Source: Arion vulgaris
Taxonomy: Eukaryota > Mollusca > Gastropoda > Stylommatophora > Arionidae
Length of the DNA: 64,000 nucleotides
Assembly: GCA_020796225.1 (NCBI GenBank)
Contig: CM036753.1
Location: 79,691,441 to 79,755,440, forward strand
Reading direction: 5' to 3'
Shown: positions 23,901-35,900 of the stretch, piece after piece
Numbering within the stretch: the stretch's first letter is position 1
Layout of the letters: each line of letters opens with the position of its first letter
The notes under the pieces: generated by a model
Database searches by the model: none
Told to the model about the DNA's origin: nothing
Seen by the model: only the letters and a program-made list of their open reading frames with translations
Position numbers and translations under genes: made by a program

Positions 23901-26900
23901 TATAATTGTTTTAATTGAGAACATCCTAAAGGACATGATATTTAATAGTAATTAAAATAATGTTTTCAATTACTTGGATAATCTAAACCAATGTAGCCAC
24001 ACACTTTAATAGCAAATATCTTTTGGATGATTGTTATAACCGTGTATATTTCTATGATCAGGTTATGATAGTGATCATTGCCAATTTGCCAGAACTAACT
24101 TCTTATATTTAACTTTTTTGAATACATCATGGACTTTTCTCTGCACACGTTTGCATGATACCCTTTGCATTGCCTTCACCTCTCTGATTTTTTTTTTTTA
24201 AATGAGTGCTTTACTTTGTTACCTTAGAGACATCTGTATATATATAATCCTTAAAATGTGTGTGTGTGTCCTCTTAGACACGGCTTCAATTTACATCCAA
24301 AAATTCATCAAACTTGGTAGAAATACTTATGAGACCCAAATTAGATCAACAGAAGAAACATTTTTGTAATCGAATTTGTGATGTTCCATCCACCTTCTTC
24401 TTCTTCTTTGCGTTCGTTCTTTACGACCAATTTTAATCACTCTTTGTGATATGTTTGATCTTTGCCAAGAACGTGTATACGTTGCACATTGGTTTGGTAG
24501 ACCCCTAACGCATAGACTTCTACACGCTTAGGACACATGCATCCGATTTCAGCCAAACCTCCTTAGTCGCCTCTTACGACATGCATGGCAGGTAACAGTG
24601 GTTCTATTCTTTACACTCCAAATTTGGGCCCCGGTAACCACTCGGGCGATTGTTCCATCCACCATTTTTAACATTCCGAGAATAGATACCACGCGGTGAA
24701 GAAAGGTTACTATAATCAAAGGGATATAATCACTAAATTGATCACATAAGCATGGATTACGTCCCTTAATCAAAATACGTTATTAGCTATTCAACGTATG
24801 CTAAGTGCTAGCATTAGCTAGGTCAGATGTTTTAAGATGGTATTGGATCAGTTGCCCACGGACGAAATGAACATTGCAATCTGCTCCGATATAAATCCGG
24901 CCGGTCAACACGAGCGAACTTATAACGCACCTGTAGTAAAAGAAGTTTCCATTATTACAGCAGGAAATGATTATCGAAGCGGACATAATCTTGCAAAATG
25001 AGTCAACAAGCTGCAACTGATATTCTGAGCAAAGTCGAGTTAATTAGCTAGTAGTTGTATAAATGTATTAAGTGTTTTATTATGTATTCAATAATAACTG
25101 CTTCAGAAGCTCTATGATCCATTATAAAAAACCAGATTTTAAATACTACTTACATATTTTAAAACAAACAATTGATATCTCAAATGCGTCTCCAAGATCA
25201 ACAAAAATTTGTAAGACTGTTTATAGTGTTGCAAAGAGTGAAAATAGCATTATTTCAATAAGTTGGTGACATGTTATGCTGCTTCCTAATATATTGTTTT
25301 GTATGTGTGTATGTGAATTAAACAGGTAGGAGATTTGTCCAGTAATGGAATTCAGACTAGTTGGAACAGGTATAATCTGCCACTGACAGGACTGACAAGT
25401 ATAAACAAACGATCTCTGGTTGTTGTGGATCAGGACAGTCAAAATAAAGTGGTATCCTGTGCTAGAATTGACACAGTTGGCTCTGGAGAAAATATGGAAG
25501 CTGTGTCAACGTTTACAGGTGATGTGAATGGAACAGTTCATTTGGTACGTTCTTAAATAACCATGGTATTAATATTTATGTAAATCAATGTCATTTTAAA
25601 ACAATACAATATAAATTTCTTTGAATTACTTCTTTTCTTCTTCTTCAAACGCTCCATATCAATCACTTGTCAACCACTCTGTGTGATTTGTATGTGATCT
25701 GAGCCTAAGAGCGATTGTATGTTGTGCCAGTTATGCACCTACAAGTAGGCCAGCACATTCAATTTCTGCGCTGCTTTTTATTTACTAAGATAACATCCCT
25801 AGGGCCTACATCAGTCGCCTCTTACGACATGCATGTAGGTTGCAGTGGTACTATTCTTTGCTTCCTTCAGGGCCCCGTACCACATGGGCGCTTTGAATTA
25901 CAAATCAAATACAAGGACCATATTCAACTTATTTACCTCTTCATACCATTTCATACTTATGAGAAATGTTTGCCTAAATGGTGAGGAATATTTGTGATAA
26001 GGAAATCAAACCTTCATGCAAAAATCAGTCAGAGGTACCATATAAGATTATGCCTGAATTCACAGTGGGCAAATGCAAAAGATAATCTCATTTCATATCT
26101 TGCTTCTCAGTGACTCATACCAATTACTCATTGCTTTAATGGTTTTTACTTAATCAGGCTGTTTACAGTTCACATACTTTAAATTTTATTACATATGGGG
26201 AATAAAGAATCGAACCACTGCCCAATGTTTTTTATGTATAAAAGGTAAGGATAACAAACAATATCATGTAAATAAATTGATAATGAATCCACATGAGTTC
26301 ACAATAATAACTGCAACACATTGGTCCAAGAATGAGAACTTGGACTCTCACAACTATTTCCTTCAGAAGAATCTAAACAAAGTAACGAAATCACAGACAT
26401 AAAAGCAAATAAAGTGTTTTAGCTCTGATGTCCTGTAAAGGGGTAGGCAATAGTGGTGGTTTCATGCTCATGAAGAAAAAAAAAAGGGCAAGATTAAACA
26501 GCATTACTTTATTTAAATGATTAAAAATGAAATAGCAGAAATAAAGAGAACAACAATTATAAATTGCCCAGAAAGCAGTTGGAGAGTTGTTTTCTTGGTT
26601 TTTCAATTTGAGAACCAGAGGTAACTTAAAGTGGTGCATGCAAGTCGAAAATGATTGTTTATTAATGTGTGAACGTCTGTAGCTTAAGCAGTAGTGAGCT
26701 CGATCACAACCCAAGCACACCTGTTTCAAACCCTGCGACGGGCAAGTTTGGAAGCAAATTAGTTCCCTTGGATTTTTACGAACAGAAAAATAGACCTCAC
26801 CGTTCATAAAGCAATGACAAACTACTGAACATATAAGTGGTGCCTAGAAAATCAATGACTTGTTTACTGTTGTTGATGGCCACGTCCTGTAAAAGATATG

Positions 26901-29900
26901 CCATGATTTTCATTTTCATTACTGTGTGGAGTCACCAACACTTAAATAATATTATCATAGTTATCTGTCCTAATAAATTTACATATGTTATTTGTTAATA
27001 AATAAATGGAAACAAAGTTAAAACTTGTACCTAACACAAACATACATCGCTTCTCAGTCTTTTGGCTAAGATCAAAGTGTAGTATCGGTATCGCTTGATA
27101 TCTGTCACGTGGCCCATTATATGGGTTCACAAAGTTATCAGCTTGTGTTACTGAACTAGTGCCCATTTGATCGAAGCCGAAGGTCGGGAGCCTTCATTAA
27201 ATTCCACATGGCTACCTTTGTACAAAACTAGGAGTGCCATCGATCGAAGGATTGATGGGGCTTGATAGTTTATAAACGTTTTCACATTCCGTTGTACAGG
27301 GTCCACCTGGTATGGCACATCCGGGCGGGCCCCTAAAAAACAAACATACATTTTTAAATATTTAAAAAATATTTATTGATGATTGAAATCTGACAAGTAA
27401 ATGTAACGTTAGGAAAACAGCATTTAGCTGAAGAGATTCTCATTTATTTACATATGCTTTAGAAAAATCAAACTGGAAATTTTTTTTTATTTAGTTGCAT
27501 TGTATTTAGGGAGCTCCTATAGATGCCCAGTTTCTTCCAGCAAACAGAAAGCAGCAGTGTCAAATCACTCACACAGCAATCTCAGCAATGACTCCAAATG
27601 TTTCTATTAGCTCAGAAAATCTGGGTTCACATTTTCAGCAGGGTAGAGAAGAAAATTAATCTTACAAAGAACTGAACCCGTATTTGTTTATGATGATTAA
27701 ATCTGAGGTACAGTCATTGTGCTGAGCCATTGCCCCTAAAACAGTGTTCTAACTATATTTTCATTGTTCATTTGCATTTCTTCATTAATTTAATTGTTAA
27801 TTAATTTCACTTTTTACAGCCTTCACTTGTTACTAAAAATTTATTAGAACAATCACATACATATATTATTGAAATACAAAGATTTATTTAGTTTACTTTT
27901 CTATGCATTACTCAGTATCAGACAGTATATGAAGATGGTGCAATGAGTGATACTTCCATTTTAGTGGACTTGACAAATCAAGACGGTCATAAGGTATTTC
28001 ATTTTGTCTGATTTGTTACTAGTGTTTGCACTCCTATACTTCTGCACTCATTTACTCAATACATAAAGTAAATTTGTGTTTTCCTCAGAGATTTTTTTCA
28101 CATTGTATAGCTAATTGTTACATTGAAGATTTATGTGTTTTTTTCCTGCAAAAATTATATGCGAAAAGACATTGTTCCTATTTTTATACTCTTTTTATCT
28201 TAAATATGTTAGTATATTTTTTCACACTATGCGTGAACTCACTACCAATGACACTGCGAAAACGAGTACTCCAATGCTATATTGAACCAATTCTTATGTA
28301 TGGCAGCGAATCATGGACACTAAACAAACAATCAATACGATCATTGGAAGCCACAGAGATGTGGTTTTACAGAAGAATGTTGAGAATTCCATGGACAGCA
28401 AAGAAAACAAATGTGGAGGTTTTAAATCAGGCCTGCACACAAAGAAACCTTATCAAAAGAATAAGAATCCGACAATCAAGGTTCTTCGGGCATATAATGC
28501 GAAGAGAAGGTTTAGAACATTTGGTGACTACAGGTAAAATTCAGGAAGGAGAGATCGTGGAAGACAGAGGAGAAGATGTTGGATGGCCTGACATCATGGT
28601 TCGACAAAATATCGACACGTCAGAACTGATTACATGCACCAAGCAAAGAGAGTTGTGGAGAGACATGATCGCCTACGCCGGCAGGCATGGCACTTGATTG
28701 ATTGATATTTTTCTTTTTTGTTACACTTATTCTACAATTTCTTCTCACATATAAGTAATTTATAAATTAATTGCTCACCAAAAAAACATAATTTGTCAAC
28801 TCAAACAAACATGGATACCCAGCAATAGAAATGAGACATGTATGAATCATATATTTAATGACTATGCTCAGATATCTTGCAAGTAATGGGGCTGCCACTG
28901 TAGTACATCAACTGGATTCATAGAGGCAACTCGTCTCAATGTTTATTCTTCTGAGCTTGGGAAACTGTTAGCAGAAGCAGGGATCGCCGAGTGGTTACCG
29001 GGGCCCAAACTGGGGTGTAAAGAATAGAACCACTGTTACCTGCCACGCATGTCATAAGAGGCAACTAAGGAGGTTTTGTGTGGGGCTAGCTACCCACACT
29101 GTAAAAACACTAGATAGCTACAAAACGGAGAGCAAACCGAGTATACACTGGCTGAAATCGGACACATCGCCGAAGGATAAGCACTAGAGCTCCAAATGGT
29201 GCTGAAGATGTGAAGTAAAACACACCAATGCTAAAGCTGGATAAATAAGATTTCCACGTGAATGGAATTTATGGGGAAATCTGGTACATCGTTCTGGGCG
29301 GTGATCGCGAGATAGAGAGAGAAGCAGAGGATAAATGCATTATTATCATCAGGTAAAACAGTTTGAATACTAACAAAAGAGTAGTGTTATCATGACTGTC
29401 CACTTTAGATAGAACACACTGATTAGTATAGTTTTTATTATTTATAATCTTCTATTTGTTTCAGAGTCTGCGACACAACTGGCACACACACATAGACTCT
29501 ATACAAGGAGATGCTAATGCATCACCGCCTCTGACATGCAGTAGTGCTAAAGGTCACTATGACCCATTCATGGCTATGAACAATAAGGTACTATATTTCT
29601 TCAGATTTATATTTTTAAATATTTGTAGCTTTTATTTTAACATGACACCATGATAAAATCTTTACTAGAAGGGAAAGTTGAGAGGGGAAGATCAAATCCC
29701 CTATTTTAGATCAAATCCTTTCTGTAAAAGGAAATGTAAAGAATCAGTTTTCATACTACATTGTAAATTGGGGAGTACAAAGTTGGTTCTTGTTCATTGA
29801 CCAATGGCACACGATGGGTGATGTAAAAATTACGTTGGCAACCATTAATTCTCATTATTTCTCTGGTACACAATTGGAGTTAGGTCAACCTGAGAGTCAG

Positions 29901-32900
29901 TTGCAACTGCAAAATCTCAATCCAACTGGGGATTGAACCAAGATTACCCGTGTAGGAAGCAAGTGCCCTAACTACAGTACCCCCATGGTTCTCATCTCTT
30001 TACTGTAAAAATGGCTTATTACAATTACCATAATTTAGTGGGTTTTTTTTGTTTGTTGGGGATTCAGGCACGGTCATGACGCCAAATAGGACACCTCTTA
30101 CTAATTTTTGCTTGAAGTCTTGTTTTTCTTATCATCAGTGTTACTCACTATTTAGGCAAGTCTTATTCCAACTTCAGAGATAGCTAGTAGTCATATCTAA
30201 ACCTGTAAACAAAGAAATGTTATCAATATTCTATTTATAAAGTAGTACTTTGCTTCTTTAAAGATATATATGACTGTGATTTACACTAGACCAGATGATT
30301 ATCTTTGTTGGTATTCATAATTTAGTGACTGCTGTTGTCTGTATGATTTGCATGTTATAAAAATAGCAACAAATTTACATAGATTTTATTGTCCTTTTTT
30401 TATAGACTAACTATGCAAGTGAATGCAGTCCAGGAAATCCTCTTCGCTGTGAGATGGGTGACCAGTCTTCTAAAACTATTACGTATGATATTGGAGGAGG
30501 AAGGAAGTTGGTAACTGATGTTGATTTGGCTCTAGCTGGAACATTTTCTAGTAAGACAACATGTTTCTGTAGTGTCTTTTAGTTCTTAAAAACCATTAGT
30601 ATTACTTACTTTACTTATTAAATCACTACACATAGTGGATTGCAGAAGTTAGCGAAGGAAGGCCAGACAATTGTTAAATTACAAGTATGTTTCTATTGGT
30701 TCCAATCTGACTCTCTGTGATAATTAATGAAAGAATAAAATATACTTTATCTCAAACTGAAATCTGGTGATATTAATTTTATGATTTGAACATTTTTTTA
30801 CATTTCTCAATTATTTTATTTTTATTAAATTGGGAAAGGGGAGGTTATTATCCAATTACTATCTAATGAAGATTCTTACAGGAAATTTGCAAAGAATTAT
30901 TTTTAGCTTTAAGTTAAACTTTTAAAGCTACGCTAAAACAGGGATTTATACCAACTTTGTGCAGATTACATGTGTCAGATAGTTGGATAGCCCACAGGTA
31001 TGAAGTATAAGCAGTGATCTTAGCAAGTTTTATACTTGGACGAATGTACAGTCATGAATCAAAGGAATGGTTTCCTAGCAAAATGGGTAGGTGCACTGGT
31101 GTTCACAACAAATGCCATATTTGCCAAATTATATGAACATCAAACAAGTAGATATCATGAAGAAAATCTTGCCTCTGGGAACATACAAACTTGCTATTTA
31201 TGGTTACCATCAGAAGGTGGAAAGGTTGCAGGAGACAAACTAAACCTAAAACTCAACCCGACATGCAGAAGTTGAAGTGTGTCAGCTATAATGCATAGAG
31301 ATGGATAAACCAAGGTACACAGGACAAAATAGGAAGAGGGACAATCTAATCTATCATAATGGTATCAGCTGCAGTAAGAAAGAAACAACCATCATGACAC
31401 TACACTATGGACCTGCCGAGAACTGCAGACATTTCCCTGATAACTTCTTCTTCAGCAATCTCTGGTCATGCACTTAATTTACTGTAGACCCCAAATTGGG
31501 CAGTCAGCTTCAAGTATGTCAGGTTTCCCCAAAGCTTAGTTTTCAGGTCTACTGGGTGTGGCCACATGTTCTCCGATAACAAACTTAATGATTTAACATG
31601 AACAGTGACTGGAGCACAGAAAAGGAAACTTTTGAAAGTATTGTGTTCCTAAACAAGATTTCTAGTGAAATGTCTAGTTTTGAAGTAAAAAAGAAGTATG
31701 TCTGGTATACTTCTATTCCAATACATACCATCATGTATAAACAACTAAATTTAAATTGAAGTTGATAATTCTTGTCTTTGCATATTGTAACAACCAGCAA
31801 CAACAAACGTAAAGGAACCTGTTTTAATACAATGAGGTATATTGGAAAATACCATGCTAGGTCTGTATTTTCTTTGACCATCAACCATTGATGGGTGGTG
31901 TAGTCAACATCAAACCAACTGCCTTTTCTTCCCAGCTAAGCATATTCTGCAAAGAATTAATTTATACACGCACAAAACAATCTGAATATCATTACCGGGT
32001 ATAAATTCATAGTTGAATTATTTTTTTATTTTCTGTTTAATGTTTCTCACAGTTGGATAAATGTTATGATATCACAGTATTTTATGTCAACTTTTGTTAA
32101 TTGTTGATATCTGTAGTGAAATCTACTGTATCTTTTCCTTTAGGCACGTTTCTTATTGACGATGGGTTCACATGCGAGTCCCGTAATCTTATCTATGCCA
32201 TTATCTGTAAGCGGTGTAACAAGGCTTATATCGGCGAGACAGGCAAGAGGCTCAGTGACCGATTCGCCCAACACTTACGCGACATACGCCAATGCTCTGT
32301 GACCCCTGTAGCCACCCATTTCAATGATACTGGCCATTTAGGTGCTCACGATGTCCAGGTCACAGCCATCCGATCATGTTCCTCGGATGATCGCAGTCGA
32401 TTTGCTCTGGAGAATCGGTTGATTTCTTTGTATGGTACCTTGCGACCACGCGGGCTCAACGTATTACATTCTTATGCTTCTTAGTACTTTCTCTTCCATG
32501 CTTTGTAATCTATATGGGTATATGTTGCATGTATTCCAGTTATATATTTACTAGATGTTTCATTGTTTCTTTTCCTTTCTATTTCTAGTTTTTATGTGTG
32601 TTTTTGTGTTACATTTATTTCGTTATTCGTTTTTATTCCAGATTTTCCTTAGATACGTTTGTATTTGGTCGTCCATTTGTGTTTCATTTTAATTTGTCAC
32701 TCCTGTTTGTTGGTTTGCTTGATAAAGGCCTTGTTGGTGAAACGTTGCTGTATTTTGTCATTGTTTTTGTAATTTGTAAAACTACAGTACTTTGTAATTA
32801 CGTGTTTTGCCAATCAAATAGTTTTACTGCAGTTCCATATATATATACTGAATATTTAGTGAAATCTAAAAAAAATGTATAAGTTATATTATGCTTTAAT

Positions 32901-35900
32901 TACATTTTAGCATATATTTTAGCAGTGAAAATGGAATGACATATGCATTTTAATTCTTACAGAAATGTCAGTTTTATTAACATTCGTTGGATCAAGTTGC
33001 ACCCTATTTGAGATTATTATATATAGTTTGTTCTCATTAACCCCTTTGCCCTTCTAATCCAATATATTGGCACACAGATGATGCAAAACCAGTATACTGG
33101 CTATTAAAGTATACATTGCTTATATTGATAAATGCATTCTGACGTTTAAAAACATTATGGAGCAAAAGGGTTAATTGATGACGCACTCGTGTGGTGCCGG
33201 GGCCCACAAGGGAAACAAAGAATAGTACCACTGTGGCCTACAAGGCATTCGTAAGAGAGGACTGATGTAGGACCTAGGGAGCTACCCTCGTAAATAAAAA
33301 GCATAGCAGAAATCTGATGGGCTGGCCTACTTATAGGCACATAACTGACACAACGTACAATCGCTCTTAAGACCAGATCACATACAAATCACACAGATTG
33401 GTTAACAAGTGGTCGATATGGAGCGTTCGAAGAAGAAGTAGAATTGGTGCGTCATATTTTTCTAATTTTATGTACCATTAAAAATAAACGAGAAACATTA
33501 TTTTAACATAGATTTATGATGCAAATTTCAGTTCTAGGAAGATCTATAGTTTTTCATATTCAAGACAAAGGAGATCCAAGATTGGCCTGTGCTGACATAA
33601 TCCCTGTCACTAGTGTTACTGAAACTGTGGAAATAAAAAGTGCAACCATTATAAACAGGTAATTTTAAAATATATTTTGCAGTCAATTTTCTATTTTTGT
33701 AAGTTTGGTTTATTTTACTTGGCAGTGTGGAGACTAAAAATCATGCAAATATAAAAACTATATATTTATTAGTTGCTTTACTTGTCCAAGGATGGGATCT
33801 GAATTAATGCTACCATCTGAACTTATTGTGAAATGTACTTTATATGTGCTTTTAGTATGATCTAAAGTTTCTTGCCTTCAACAGTAGCTTAGATTTTAAC
33901 ATATTCCATTTGAATTCTGCCCAAATTTCCTTTAACCTTGCATGTCCTTCATCCTCTCCTTCTTCTTTTCCTTAAACGCAAACTGACAAAGCAGTCATTG
34001 ACTAGCTGGCCTTGAGATATCTTGTAGAGAAGCAACAAAGACTCTCCATTGTGCTTTGTCAGGGATAGTAATTTGCAATTAGTCCCATGACTGTCCTATA
34101 CTGTGCTTCATCTATTCCACTGTTTTCTATCAAATTGTCTGTGTTCTGCCACTCTTTCGTCATCCTATTTTATTCTGCCACAATTTCTCTTTCCAGTCAA
34201 CAATTTTAGCTATAGGATTTCATCTTTCACAATGGTTTTTTTTCCTTGTTCGTCCGTTATGAATTCAGGCTTAGTCATGGCACCTAATATGGCATCTCTG
34301 ATTGTTTTTTTGCATGTAAGCTTGCTTTCCTGTCACCAGTATCCCTAAATGTTCAGACGAGACTTACTCTGACTTCAGAGGTACTTGTAATTTAGATCCC
34401 AAAGTAAAGGATAAGGCATTCCTGTAGTACACCAGCATACCTGTACACACCGATAATTTTTTACCAGAATGAGACACTATAAGCTCTAACCATGTGAAGG
34501 AGAACCTTGGTAAATAAACAAACATTCTGCATTGAAGACACCATTAAAAGATTGAAAGGATATAAGAGCCGACCCAGACAGAAGACACAGTGTGTTAACT
34601 ATAAAACACACAAAGAGATAAATCAGGACACATGTGCAAATACAAACAAATGGGCACATGACAACTTGATCTATTGTCGTGGCATCACTTCTTATAGCTA
34701 CAGTTATGGAGGAGCAAAACCTGGCCTTTTCAAGAGTTCTACCTGGACCTCAAGAAGGTTGTCATGGCAACAAATTTGGTAATTGAACATGACCAAAGAC
34801 CTGAATTTTATTTTTATATAAAGAATAAAAGCTAAGAAGGTCAACCAAACATAATTATTTTGAAATGGATCCCTAGGATTGTTGCTGGAGCTAAGGAGCT
34901 CATGCTTTCTGCTACACTCTCGGCAGGTGGCGCACCATTTCTGTTGAGAGGGACGGAGCCATATGAAGTCAATCCTTTGTTTTTAGACACTTTAACTATT
35001 TTTTTCTGATTTTTTGTGTAGACAAGATGTTGCAATAGTATATGCAAAAGCCATAATGACAGATCCCTCAAATGTTGTCGTGGAGCTTATCTCTGAATTA
35101 AATGGAATAACAAAACTGCAAGTGCATTTCCTAGGTAAGATTTTAATATAGTGTTATTTTATTTAACAGTAAATGATAACATTCAAGTCAGACATAATAG
35201 TCATATATGTTTCTCATACTTTTCTATTCTTATTTTGATATCCTTATATGTTCCTCTTTTCTTATCTATGTTTACTGCCAAGATATATACGTCTGCCTGA
35301 ACTGCTTCTTCTACTGTAATCTAATTACTATTTGTTACATTCATTCTTGCAATCTTCATCTTCACTTTGTGTATGTTCAAATCCGCTTGCTTTGACCTTT
35401 CTCTAGTGTGCTAATTTTATCTTGTATCTGGAAATGGTTATGGGAAAGAAGAACTAGATCATCTGCCAAATCCAGATTCTCAATGTGGCTAGTTATAATA
35501 CACTAAATTCAATCTATATTATTGTTTACATAATCTACTCGATAGCCAGTAAGAAGAGACGTGCTGATAACAGTTTTCCTTGCTACTTTCCCATTCGAAT
35601 ATCAAATGTTTCTGTAAATTGCCCTTCATGAATTATTCTACATTTCATTTCCTTGTATGTTTTCTTTATTAAGTTAAGAATCAACCTTAATCTTAAACTA
35701 ACTTTATTAAATGGTATGCTCATTTGGTAATTTTTAGAGTTACTAGAGTTTGATAGGAAACATATTTTATTATAAGCACCGCCAAATGAAATCAACCAGT
35801 TTGACAACCATGTAGTGCAGATTAGGATGTGTCTATATTAGGAGAGGGCAGGTTGATCATGTGTTAGATTTTTTGTACATAAAGACAAGTCTCTTATATT

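Noticed and set aside
25335..25556. Met start at 25335 as an independent small gene
   Set aside because: It is the interior of CSRP exon 8, with matching splice phases and SOD homology on both sides.
27510..27660. Possible CSRP exon after an acceptor at 27508-27509
   Set aside because: It is in phase but has no SOD homology and stops after about 50 codons. Exon 27916-27993 gives the expected domain sequence. An alternative 3' end is not excluded.
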